Below, piece by piece: positions 7,697 to 15,255 of a DNA stretch of 16,565 bases (its first letter is position 1; every line of letters begins with the position of its first letter). Source of the DNA: an uncultured Selenomonas sp. (GTDB taxonomy: Bacteria > Bacillota > Negativicutes > Selenomonadales > Selenomonadaceae). The notes below the pieces were generated by a model. It saw nothing but the letters and a program-made list of their open reading frames with translations, was not told the origin of the DNA and did not search any database. Where the stretch lies: assembly GCA_938045435.1 (NCBI GenBank), contig CALIBA010000108.1, forward strand, positions 1-16,565, read 5' to 3'. The position numbers were made by a program, and so were the translations under genes.

Positions 7697-8602
7697 ATGG
7701 AAATGCTGCAGAATGAAGATTTTGAGGTGCTTGATCGTTGCCCATGGGATGGTACGATGGTTGACAAGGCTCAGATGCTTTATACAGATGATATGGGCTG
7801 TGATATTGTTCGATGCTCTTCCTGTGGAGTTGTTTTTGCAAAACGGCGTTTAAATACTAAAGGGCTTCCAAAGTATTGGGGGGACTATCTTTCCCGTGTG
7901 CATGTACAGGACGCTAGGGCAGCAGAGAAGCGCAATAAGATGTATAGGATTGATTATGACTTCTCACATTTATATGTACCAAGTGGAAAGATTCTTGACG
8001 TCGGTTGCGGGAATGGCTCCTTTTTGGATGTGTATGAAGCAAATGGGTATGAGACATGTGGTGTAGAATATGGTCGAGAAGCCGCTGTTGTTGCTGAAAA
8101 GACACATCGTGTACTCTATGGTGTGTTTGATGAAATGGATTTTGGATGTGAAAAATTTGATCTCATCATTTTTCGAGGTGTTCTGCAATATGTGCCCTAT
8201 CCTAAAAAATATATAGAAAAAGCGATTTCTTTGTTGCGTCAAAATGGTGATGGGTATTTATTTATTACAGCACAGCCTAACATGAATTCATTTGCTTTTC
8301 GTTTATTTGGGAAGCGCTTTACTCAGCCTGTTACCGGAGCCGATTTTATTGGCTACACAGAACCGGCATTGACATCTTATTTAAAGTCGTTGGGGGGGCA
8401 GAAGATTGGTGAACGGTATTTCTATGAGGATACTCCATATGCAAATGTGGAGGATGATTTGTTGAGGGTCGCGAAAGCCGTTCAATATAAAAAAGATGGA
8501 AAAGAAATAGATTTCAACGCACCTGCCTACTGGGGGAATATGATGACCTTGATGTATCGTGTGGGGGCGGAAAGCTCCGTCGCACAAGCATGTACGATAT
8601 AA
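7697..8602 (+). CDS. Class I SAM-dependent methyltransferase with N-terminal Cys motif
   Basis: A Rossmann-fold methyltransferase of the Methyltransf_23 type, 301 residues. The SAM-binding motif ILDVGCGNGSF is at 99-109 with the acidic GVE at 122-124. The N-terminus carries CPWDG (C15) and CSSCG (C40, C43), a likely zinc-ribbon element as seen in front of some sugar C-methyltransferases, though the C-terminal domain of that group is not evident. It starts 3 bases after the preceding stop with GGAG at 7684-7687, so it is in the same operon. A run of seven G lies at 8392-8398 in its distal part. A role in O-, N- or C-methylation of a sugar in this glycan is likely, but neither acceptor nor position can be told from sequence. 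Confidence 0.8.
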   Translation: MEMLQNEDFEVLDRCPWDGTMVDKAQMLYTDDMGCDIVRCSSCGVVFAKRRLNTKGLPKYWGDYLSRVHVQDARAAEKRNKMYRIDYDFSHLYVPSGKILDVGCGNGSFLDVYEANGYETCGVEYGREAAVVAEKTHRVLYGVFDEMDFGCEKFDLIIFRGVLQYVPYPKKYIEKAISLLRQNGDGYLFITAQPNMNSFAFRLFGKRFTQPVTGADFIGYTEPALTSYLKSLGGQKIGERYFYEDTPYANVEDDLLRVAKAVQYKKDGKEIDFNAPAYWGNMMTLMYRVGAESSVAQACTI

Positions 8603-8614
8603 GGAGCATATCTT

Positions 8615-10276
8615 ATGGTTATTCGAATACTTCGGCTTATTAGAAAAAAAATAATTGAACGATTTACTCGGCCTGTTTCAATCGGTGAGTCTGAATTTGT
8701 TGCAATGAATCGTCCCTTTTGGAAGACCCCATCTAATGTGAGCATGGATGGCTCACGAATACTGGTTTATGTTGCTGGTGACTATATTACCTCTATTATA
8801 GAAGCAATGGTTGTAGCAAAAAAAATATCAGAACGCTATGGTTATCCAATTGATGTTCTAGATATAGATGATATGAAATATAGACTTACGCGGGAGGTAT
8901 ATGAATCATTTTCTATTCAAGGATATGCAGATTGGAACATTAGTTTATTAAAAAAAATATGTATATTATTTCATGCCTTTCAAGTATGGAGAAACTGGAA
9001 AAGTGTTGATGATATACTTAAATGGGAGACTGATGGAATCCCTATGGGAGAGGAGTTGTATGATACACTGATAGTCTATCGAAGTCAGGAATATACAGTT
9101 GAAAATATAAAGCTATCCCATATAAAAGCTGTTTATGCATTTTGTAAGAATATTTATATTGCGAAACACCTATTTTCTGCTAATGCACCATATAGCGTGT
9201 TTGTTTTTTCTGATTGTGATTACGAACGCACACCATTTGCCAAATATGCCATGCAATCTAAGTGCATTGTTTATCAGAGTTGTCTTGGTCGTATTGTACA
9301 ACATAAACCAATTAAGGGACTGAAAGTAAGATTTCCAGGTCAAATTACACATGAACGGTATAACATGTATCGGTATAGTACCACAAAAGAAGAACTTGAT
9401 AATTATCTTGTAAAGCACTTTGCTGGAGTGGCTAAAGCTGACTTGGATCGCACTGCATTTTATGGGAAAAAACAATATTCTAAAGAAGCGTTATGTGAGT
9501 TAGCAGGTGTTGATGTAGACGACACACGAAAATTTGTAGTGGTTGCTGCACATGCATTTTCAGATCGTCCACATCTGGCAGATGATACAATTTACAGAGA
9601 TTACTATCAATGGCTTATTGAAACGCTTTCTATTTTAGAAGAGACGGAAGATATTATCGTTTTTGTAAAAGAGCATCCCTCTGCGAAAAATTATGGTGAG
9701 AAGGGGAGCATTACCCCACTTGTAAAAAAATATGGTTGGAAAAATATTAATACCCTGCCAGATGATTTTAGTACATATAGTATTTTTAATTTCTTTGACT
9801 ACGTTGTAACTTGTAATGGGACAATAGGACTCGAAGCTACTACATTTGGACTGCCTGTATTTACTGCTGGGAAGGGTTATTACGCTGGATTTGGGATAGA
9901 TATAAACTCATCAACGAAGGAAGAGTATGAAAACCGTTTGCGCTATATTACTCGATACAAAAGAAGGCCTCAAGTACTACAGGATCGAGCAAAGATGCTA
10001 TTGTATATTTTGGGTCAGAGCGCATCTGAGTATACACTTCCAATGATACCACAAGATCGGTTTCGGGGGGTTGTAGATGAAAACGACAATGAAAAATATA
10101 GATATAGATATATCAATGATCACCTAAAAAATTGTAAAGACATTAAAGGAAGATACTATGCTCACTTATTGGATGATATCATTATATTTGATGACTCGGT
10201 TGGAAGTGAATATAATGAAGAAAGCACGTTACATAAAAGGGAGAAAATATCTGAAAGAGCGAGCAAGGAAGAATGA
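8615..10276 (+). CDS. KpsC/KpsS-like GT-B glycosyltransferase (capsule-synthesis-like)
   Basis: A large 553-residue protein with features of capsule-synthesis glycosyltransferases. The C-terminal Rossmann half has VKEHPS at 351-356 and CNGTIGLEATTFGLPVF at 400-416, followed by GKGYY. These resemble the KpHP and S-T-x-G-x-E-A-x-x-x-G-x-P signatures of the Capsule_synth/KpsC-KpsS group, enzymes that transfer Kdo from CMP-Kdo. The N-terminal half (about 45-250) is weakly recognisable, and the last 100 residues are charged and variable. There is no signal peptide. AAGGAG at 8601-8606 precedes ATG 8615 and overlaps the stop of the methyltransferase. Its base composition is clearly more AT-rich than the flanking genes. 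Since the operon makes a CMP-activated sugar, it may use a CMP-NulO donor; that is inference, and other GT-B donors remain possible. Confidence 0.62.
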   Translation: MVIRILRLIRKKIIERFTRPVSIGESEFVAMNRPFWKTPSNVSMDGSRILVYVAGDYITSIIEAMVVAKKISERYGYPIDVLDIDDMKYRLTREVYESFSIQGYADWNISLLKKICILFHAFQVWRNWKSVDDILKWETDGIPMGEELYDTLIVYRSQEYTVENIKLSHIKAVYAFCKNIYIAKHLFSANAPYSVFVFSDCDYERTPFAKYAMQSKCIVYQSCLGRIVQHKPIKGLKVRFPGQITHERYNMYRYSTTKEELDNYLVKHFAGVAKADLDRTAFYGKKQYSKEALCELAGVDVDDTRKFVVVAAHAFSDRPHLADDTIYRDYYQWLIETLSILEETEDIIVFVKEHPSAKNYGEKGSITPLVKKYGWKNINTLPDDFSTYSIFNFFDYVVTCNGTIGLEATTFGLPVFTAGKGYYAGFGIDINSSTKEEYENRLRYITRYKRRPQVLQDRAKMLLYILGQSASEYTLPMIPQDRFRGVVDENDNEKYRYRYINDHLKNCKDIKGRYYAHLLDDIIIFDDSVGSEYNEESTLHKREKISERASKEE

Positions 10277-10451
10277 TGGTATTATGGAGAGTACTATACC
10301 TCTGGTAGAAATTGTTATTTGAGGAGAATATATCTTTTGAGGGAGCTCATTTTGTGTTGCAAAATTACGATGGGGAATAATGTATTTATCGAGTGGGAGA
10401 TAATACAAAGATGTTATTAGATGCTCTAATATAAGGAAGGTTAAGAGGATA
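10277..10451 (+). other. AT-rich intergenic stretch with an interrupted acyltransferase-like reading frame
   Basis: No intact gene is seen in these 175 bases. One frame from 10309 to 10434 reads as protein-like sequence (ENISFEGAHFVLQNYDGE, then a TAA at 10378-10380, then CIYRVGDNTKM and another stop). The spacing of Gly, Asp and Asn is faintly like left-handed beta-helix acyltransferases, so it may be a gene remnant. This is weak evidence. Confidence 0.2.
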
Positions 10452-11363
10452 ATGTCTATAAAAAAAATAATAAAAACCCTCATTGATCTAGTTTGGAAAA
10501 TTCAGGTTACTTTGGTTAGTATAGGCCGTATGCTGGTGTATTCTAAATGGGTACAACTTCCGCTTCTATCTACCACAAAAGAACAACGCATTTTTGTTCT
10601 AGTCAATGGACCATCTCTTAATGAGACACTAGAATTTGGAGTTGAAGAATTAAAACAAGAGGAAGTAATTTGCGTTAATCATATGGTACAGTCACCATAT
10701 TTTATTCAATTGAGGCCGCGATACTATGTTATGATTTATGATGGCTTTTTTTCGGTGAAAGATCATTCTGTAAAGGAAAATATGGAGCTGAAAACCCTAT
10801 GGAAACTTCAACAACAAACCACATGGGAAATGTATTTGATTGTACCAACAAAGGCAAAAACGGCTAGGATTTTTCAGGATATAATAAGTAAGAATAAGAA
10901 TATAAAAATTTGCTATATTAATTGTATCGAGTTTAATGGGTTTGCGTGGGTACAAAATTTTTTTAGGGATAAGCAACTTGTTTCATTTGCGTGTTACAAT
11001 GTTTTATCAGCAAGCATTTTTTCTGCAATAGTACTTGGCTATCAAACAATATATATATTGGGAGCAGACCATAATTATCATAGAGATTTAAGGGTTGATC
11101 AAGATAATCATGTGATTCGCTCCGATCCACATTTTTATGATACACAACATGACGATAAGATTTTGCGTTGGGCTGATGGAAGGGCTGTTACTATGTATGA
11201 GCAAATGCAAGGACTTGCAGATACGCTTAGAGAATATGCTAAAATTGAAGCCTATGCCCGAAAAAAGAATGTGATTATAAATAATCTTACACCCAATAGT
11301 AGCATTGATGTCTTTAAAAAACGACTTCTGTCTGATGTATTAACTAAAAAGCAATCAAGTTAG
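10452..11363 (+). CDS. GT42/DUF115-like protein, candidate nonulosonic acid transferase
   Basis: A 303-residue protein that resembles the GT42 sialyltransferase and DUF115 (MptE-like) group. Near the N-terminus VNGPSLNET (51-59) matches the NGPSL loop of Campylobacter CstII, and VICVNHM (72-78) aligns with the CstII strand holding its nucleotide-contacting Asn51. GYQTIYILGADHNYH at 196-210 matches the GYKEIYLSGIDF region, and LTPNSSIDVF at 279-288 matches the CPNS region. GT42 enzymes use CMP-sialic acid, and this operon makes a CMP-nonulosonic acid, so a transferase role fits. DUF115 proteins share the same motifs and include non-GT enzymes, so the call stays provisional. The first 30 residues are basic and hydrophobic and could touch the membrane. 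AGAGGA at 10444-10449 precedes ATG 10452. The gene is very AT-rich. Confidence 0.55.
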   Translation: MSIKKIIKTLIDLVWKIQVTLVSIGRMLVYSKWVQLPLLSTTKEQRIFVLVNGPSLNETLEFGVEELKQEEVICVNHMVQSPYFIQLRPRYYVMIYDGFFSVKDHSVKENMELKTLWKLQQQTTWEMYLIVPTKAKTARIFQDIISKNKNIKICYINCIEFNGFAWVQNFFRDKQLVSFACYNVLSASIFSAIVLGYQTIYILGADHNYHRDLRVDQDNHVIRSDPHFYDTQHDDKILRWADGRAVTMYEQMQGLADTLREYAKIEAYARKKNVIINNLTPNSSIDVFKKRLLSDVLTKKQSS

Positions 11364-11524
11364 ATAAATAATGATGATATAGGAAGTACTTTTCCTAAAG
11401 CATATTTTAGTGACGGAGACCTATCAAGGTGCTGATTGGTATTTGGCGAGGCGCTATGATAACAAAGGTGTTTTTCTTAAATCCTTTGATTGAATGTTTA
11501 AGAGATATGTGTTGAGGTCGATGT
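11364..11524 (+). other. Gene-poor stretch with an interrupted reading frame
   Basis: This is the first part of a 314-base gap. A frame from GTG 11410 reads VTETYQGADWYLARRYDNKG and a few more residues before TGA at 11491-11493. It resumes as MFKRYVLRSMYGINF to a stop at 11550. Neither part has a good ribosome binding site. It may be a decayed gene, but I do not recognise the family. A perfect 6-base inverted repeat (11380-11385 with 11392-11397) has no following T tract. Confidence 0.2.
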
Positions 11525-11671
11525 ATGGCATTAATTTTTGTGCATTATGAATGCTGTGAAGATAGGTCAGTTCACGCTGTTGCGGCTACATATGTTTTGT
11601 TGGGAAAAATTATCGGCAAACATTTAATTTGTATTGTTAAAACAAGACTAAGTGAATCACCTTTGGAGTGA
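11525..11671 (+). CDS. Possible 48-residue small protein (unrecognised)
   Basis: A short open frame starts at ATG 11525 behind a fair ribosome binding site (GAGG, 11514-11517, spacing 7) and ends at TGA 11669-11671. The protein begins MALIFVHYECCEDRSVHAVA and has a mildly hydrophobic middle (about residues 18-39), possibly a single membrane segment. Its stop codon overlaps the ribosome binding site of the acyltransferase, so if translated it would couple to that gene. I do not recognise it. It could also be a gene fragment or a chance frame, since the gap shows other interrupted frames. Confidence 0.25.
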   Translation: MALIFVHYECCEDRSVHAVAATYVLLGKIIGKHLICIVKTRLSESPLE

Positions 11672-11677
11672 GAATAT

Positions 11678-12304
11678 ATGTTAAGAGTATTTCTGCAATG
11701 GGGGCGAAAGCAACTCAGATATGATATGCAAAGAGATATTCACCGACGCCCTTATTTAGTAAAAATAGGGGAGAACTCTATGTTCATGGATAGTGCGCGT
11801 ATTGATTGCCGTATTGATACTGGGAAACAACGTATTTCTATTGGGGATGACTGTGTCTTAGGATGCACATTTGTCTTTGAGTCTGACCAAGGATTTGTTT
11901 CCATAGGGGATCGTTCCTTTATTGGTGGCGGAACACAACTGATTTCGCGCAGCAAAATTGAAATTGGCAATGATGTAACTATTGCTTGGGGTTGTTGCAT
12001 TTACGACCATGACTCACATTCCTTGGATTGGCGTGCACGCATCGAGGATCTTCGCTGTCTGCGGGAAGATTTACGAGCCAGTCGTGATCCTCTTGCAAGT
12101 AAGGACTGGTCTGTTGTGCGCACGAAACCGATTCGTATATGTGATAAGGCGTGGGTTGGAATGAATACGATCATATTGAAGGGCGTTACGGTTGGTGAAG
12201 GGGCTGTTGTCGCTGCAGGGGCTGTTGTAACGAAAGATGTACCACCGTGGACGGTTGCGGCTGGGAATCCAGCATGTGTGGTCAAGCATATTGAAAGCGA
12301 ATAA
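11678..12304 (+). CDS. Hexapeptide-repeat acyltransferase (left-handed beta-helix, WbbJ/CatB-like)
   Basis: A 208-residue O- or N-acyltransferase of the LbH family, expected to use acetyl-CoA or another acyl-CoA on a sugar of this glycan. Imperfect hexapeptide repeats run from about residue 50 to 105 (such as ISIGDD, VSIGDR, IEIGND) and again from 152 to 200, ending in the family tail VPPWTVAAGNPACVVK. The loop YDHDSHS at 109-115 holds the likely catalytic His114, and an insertion of about 35 residues (117-150) separates the two repeat blocks, as in maltose/galactoside acetyltransferase-like enzymes. GGAGTGA at 11665-11671 precedes ATG 11678. It might supply the acyl step that PseH performs elsewhere, but it is not PseH-like; O-acetylation of a glycan residue is the more cautious guess. 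Confidence 0.82.
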   Translation: MLRVFLQWGRKQLRYDMQRDIHRRPYLVKIGENSMFMDSARIDCRIDTGKQRISIGDDCVLGCTFVFESDQGFVSIGDRSFIGGGTQLISRSKIEIGNDVTIAWGCCIYDHDSHSLDWRARIEDLRCLREDLRASRDPLASKDWSVVRTKPIRICDKAWVGMNTIILKGVTVGEGAVVAAGAVVTKDVPPWTVAAGNPACVVKHIESE

Positions 12305-12315
12305 CTGTCTTGAGA

Positions 12316-12320
12316 GGGGA
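12316..12320 (+). promoter_or_regulatory. Ribosome binding site for the second methyltransferase
   Basis: GGGGA ends 9 bases before TTG 12330 and 18 before the in-frame ATG at 12339, so the TTG is the more likely start. Confidence 0.45.
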
Positions 12321-12329
12321 TGAAACATT

Positions 12330-13106
12330 TTGGAAACGATGCAATGTGAGATTTGTGCAACAGAGATGCAGCCGTTTGAAACGGGAACGATACTGCAAAA
12401 GTATACCATACAGTATTTTCATTGCCCACATTGCGGATTCGTAAGAACAGAAGAACCGTATTGGTTGGATGAAGCTTATTCGGATGCAATTTGCGATGCG
12501 GATATCGGTTTGTTATCAAGAAATGTATTCCTGTTTCCGAGAATAGAAGCTGTCATTAATATTTGCCTTCCGCAATCTGAGACGTTTCTTGATTACGGGG
12601 GCGGATATGGCATATTTGCACGCTTGATGCGCGATAAAGGAATCCCTTTTGAATGGTATGATCAGTATTGTCAAAACCTGTTCGCAAAAGGCTTTGAAAA
12701 ACAGCGTAATCATTACGATGTTATCACGGCGTTCGAGCTTTTCGAGCATTTTGCTGAACCAATGAAAGAAATAGAAAATCTGATGGAGCTTGGTGACAAT
12801 CTCATTGTCATGACGAAGCTGATCCCAAATCCACCGCTGCATATAAAAGACTGGTGGTACTATGTAACACTGCATGGGCAGCATATCGCATTTTATACAG
12901 AGCGATCAATGAATCTGATCGCGGAGCGCTTTCATCGCCATTATGTTGGTCACGGTGACATACATATTTTTTCATCAAAACCGATACCAAATTGGAAAGT
13001 GCGGCTTTCTTTGAGCCGTTTTCGTGGTATAGTAACACGATTCAGGAACAGAGGGACTCTCTTGTCGCAAGACTATGAAAAAATTACGGGACAAAGCTTG
13101 ACCTAG
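12330..13106 (+). CDS. Class I SAM-dependent methyltransferase with four-Cys N-terminal motif
   Basis: A 258-residue methyltransferase. The N-terminus has two Cys pairs, CEIC (C6, C9) and CPHC (C32, C35), which probably bind zinc. The SAM motif I is FLDYGGGYGIFA at about 87-97, with an unusual Tyr-Gly-Gly-Gly in place of Val-Gly-Cys-Gly. FELFEHF at 135-141 is the motif seen in Methyltransf_23 proteins. The start is probably TTG 12330; ATG 12339 would remove three residues. It has the same general design as the methyltransferase at 7697 but little direct similarity, so it is not a recent duplicate. The acceptor is unknown; a sugar in the glycan made here is the likely target. Confidence 0.78.
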   Translation: METMQCEICATEMQPFETGTILQKYTIQYFHCPHCGFVRTEEPYWLDEAYSDAICDADIGLLSRNVFLFPRIEAVINICLPQSETFLDYGGGYGIFARLMRDKGIPFEWYDQYCQNLFAKGFEKQRNHYDVITAFELFEHFAEPMKEIENLMELGDNLIVMTKLIPNPPLHIKDWWYYVTLHGQHIAFYTERSMNLIAERFHRHYVGHGDIHIFSSKPIPNWKVRLSLSRFRGIVTRFRNRGTLLSQDYEKITGQSLT

Positions 13107-13121
13107 GATGTAGAACATAGT

Positions 13122-13126
13122 GGGGG
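13122..13126 (+). promoter_or_regulatory. Ribosome binding site deciding the SDR start
   Basis: GGGGG lies 5 bases before GTG 13132, giving the N-terminus MKRVLITGAHGFLG. The in-frame GTG at 13120 would swallow this site. Confidence 0.5.
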
Positions 13127-13131
13127 AAACG

Positions 13132-14061
13132 GTGAAACGAGTATTGATTACAGGTGCCCATGGCTTCCTCGGGCGCTATGTGGCAAAAATATACGGTCAG
13201 GCAAACTTCTATGTCATTGGATTGGGACATGGGACATGGAGCGCATCCGAGGAAAAAGTATGGGGAATCGATGAGTGGCACAATGCTGATGTTAACATGG
13301 ATTCGCTTCAAAGCTATGCTTCTGATGTGGACATTATCATTCACTGCGCAGGCAGCGGATCGGTCGGCTTTTCTCTGGTCAATCCCATGAAGGATTTTGA
13401 GCGAACGGTTTGGACAACGCATTATGTGCTCGAATACATTCGTGTTTTCTCCCCACAGACATGTTTGCTATATCCATCGAGTGCAGCAATTTACGGCAAT
13501 CAAGAGACGCTTCCACTGACAACTGACATGACACCGAATCCGATTTCTCCGTATGGTGTGCATAAAAATATTGTCGAAGAATTGTGTACGATGTACGCGA
13601 CGCAATACGGAGTTCACGTTGCTGTACTTCGCCTGTTTTCGGTCTATGGTAATGGCCTGAAAAAACAACTGCTTTGGGATGCCTGCAGCAAGCTGTCACA
13701 GGGCATCAATACCTTTTGGGGAACCGGTGAGGAGACGCGGGACTGGGTTCATGTTTCCGATGTGGCGCGGGCGTTTCTTATCGCAGGAGAGAAGGCATCG
13801 CCGGAATGTTCTGTTGTCAATGTGGGTACCGGTCAGGCAGTCAAGATCAAAGATGTTCTGGACATCCTTTTTGAAGCGTATGGGGCGCAGGAACTACCGG
13901 CCTTCGGTGGAGAAATCAATGCAGGGAACCCGAATCATTATGTGGCGGATTCTGTTGCGATGAACGGCTGGGGGTGGCATCCGTCTGTCGATTTGATGCA
14001 GGGGATTAGAGAGTATGTAAGGTGGTATCGGGAGTATGGTAACGGTAGCATTCGTGCTTGA
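13132..14061 (+). CDS. NAD-dependent sugar-nucleotide epimerase/dehydratase (extended SDR)
   Basis: An extended SDR enzyme of 309 residues that acts on a nucleotide sugar. From GTG 13132 the Rossmann motif GAHGFLG falls at 8-14, the catalytic Ser/Thr segment YPSSAAIYG at 114-122 and the Tyr-x3-Lys pair in YGVHK at 141-145. LRLFSVYGNG and ETRDWVHVSDVARAF in the second half are the usual substrate-domain motifs of this family. It may be a 4-epimerase, 4,6-dehydratase or 4-keto reductase; the sequence does not decide between them. It overlaps the following glycosyltransferase gene by 26 bases, so the two are probably coupled, and the enzyme may make the donor that this transferase uses. Confidence 0.82.
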   Translation: MKRVLITGAHGFLGRYVAKIYGQANFYVIGLGHGTWSASEEKVWGIDEWHNADVNMDSLQSYASDVDIIIHCAGSGSVGFSLVNPMKDFERTVWTTHYVLEYIRVFSPQTCLLYPSSAAIYGNQETLPLTTDMTPNPISPYGVHKNIVEELCTMYATQYGVHVAVLRLFSVYGNGLKKQLLWDACSKLSQGINTFWGTGEETRDWVHVSDVARAFLIAGEKASPECSVVNVGTGQAVKIKDVLDILFEAYGAQELPAFGGEINAGNPNHYVADSVAMNGWGWHPSVDLMQGIREYVRWYREYGNGSIRA

Positions 14062-15181
14062 CCTATCGAACAACTGGCTTGGCGGAGTAAATTACTATCG
14101 GAATCTCCTTACTGCGATTTCACGATATGAATCGAATTCTGTTCGTATCAAAGTCTTTCTTCCAAAAGGGCAGGAAGCGGATGCATTTCATGATCTGTCA
14201 AAGAATATCGAGTTTATACCTGTGTCATTTCCTGCGAGATGGACGTTTTCTTGGTTTATACGAAAAATGTGGATGAAAATTTTTCATCAAGATATGTTTC
14301 TGGCGCACCATCTCCGCCGCTACGGCGTCAACGTTCTCTCTCATATACAATCTTCTGTTTGGTGTCCGGGGGTAAAGAACATCGCATGGATTCCAGATTT
14401 TCAACATAAGTATCTGCCGGAATTTTTTTCAAAAAAAGAGCTTTCGAGCCGAGATGCAGAATTTGAGCGTATGGCAGCGTGTATGGACAAGGTGATTCTC
14501 AGCAGTGAGACGGCAAAGGATGATTTTATAAAATATTATCCGCAGTATAAAGAAAAAGCGTGTGTCCTGCGTTTTGCTCCCGTTTTGGATTTCGATTCGC
14601 CCAAACAGGTGAATTTGGTTGAGGCGAAATACGGTATTGCAGGGAAGTATTTCTTTCTGCCGAATCAATACTGGAAACATAAAAATCATAAAGTGGTTCT
14701 ACAGGCATTACGCATTCTAAAGGATGAAGGAAAGTTTGTCCGTGTCGTATCAACGGGGAATACGAGTGACTACAGAGCACCAGGGCATTTTGCTGCAATC
14801 GAGTCATTCGTTAAGGAATACGAACTCGGCGACCGTTATTTGATCTTGGGCATGATTCCCTATGCGGATGTGCAAGCTTTGGCAGAGGCATCTCTAGGAT
14901 ATATCAATCCTTCTTTTTTTGAGGGATGGAGTACCACGGTAGAGGAGGCGAAGTACAGAGGAAAGCCGATACTGCTGTCCGACTTGAAGGTGCATAGAGA
15001 GCAAGCACCCGCGAAAGGTGTCTTTCTCGATCCGAATGATCCTGAAGATTTGGCGAAGAAAATGTGGGATCTGTGGCAGCAGCCGATTCAAAATGAAGAT
15101 GTTGATGCTTTGAAGCGGGTAAATGAGGAGGCACTTCAAAAATTTGCAAAAGACTATTGTGATAGCGTGCAATCATGTTGA
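14036..15181 (+). CDS. Glycosyltransferase family 4 (GT-B, retaining)
   Basis: A 381-residue GT-B glycosyltransferase, probably working at the cytoplasmic face of the inner membrane on a lipid-linked acceptor. The N-terminal acceptor domain includes LGGVNYYRNLL at 15-25 and IAWIPDFQHKYLPEFF at 116-131, which is common in bacterial GT4 enzymes of O-antigen loci. The donor domain opens with FFLPNQYWKHKNHK at about 206-219, and the E-x7-E nucleotide-sugar signature lies in FFEGWSTTVEEAKYRGKP (Glu296 and the Glu pair at 303-304). The start ATG 14036 lies within the end of the SDR gene; GGTGG at 14021-14025 may serve as its ribosome binding site. Donor and linkage are unknown. Confidence 0.87.
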   Translation: MVTVAFVLDLSNNWLGGVNYYRNLLTAISRYESNSVRIKVFLPKGQEADAFHDLSKNIEFIPVSFPARWTFSWFIRKMWMKIFHQDMFLAHHLRRYGVNVLSHIQSSVWCPGVKNIAWIPDFQHKYLPEFFSKKELSSRDAEFERMAACMDKVILSSETAKDDFIKYYPQYKEKACVLRFAPVLDFDSPKQVNLVEAKYGIAGKYFFLPNQYWKHKNHKVVLQALRILKDEGKFVRVVSTGNTSDYRAPGHFAAIESFVKEYELGDRYLILGMIPYADVQALAEASLGYINPSFFEGWSTTVEEAKYRGKPILLSDLKVHREQAPAKGVFLDPNDPEDLAKKMWDLWQQPIQNEDVDALKRVNEEALQKFAKDYCDSVQSC

Positions 15182-15245
15182 AGGGAGATGCAGCATCCAT
15201 AGAGGGGGGAATCTAGAAAACGGGAAGAGTGGCCAACAAAATTTT

Positions 15246-15251
15246 GGGGGA
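15246..15251 (+). promoter_or_regulatory. Ribosome binding site deciding the 4-epimerase start
   Basis: GGGGGA ends 4 bases before ATG 15256. This supports MNYRAIVFPENS as the N-terminus over the in-frame GTG at 15229, whose nearby GGGA (15222-15225) is weaker. Confidence 0.55.
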
Positions 15252-15255
15252 TATT

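Noticed and set aside
11380..11397. Hairpin as a rho-independent terminator
   Set aside because: A perfect 6-bp stem (TAGGAA/TTCCTA) with a 6-base loop exists but is not GC-rich and no T tract follows.
12001..12519. Long antisense open frame across the acyltransferase and methyltransferase
   Set aside because: It spans two well-supported + strand genes, has low-complexity Thr/Pro-rich translation and no family features.
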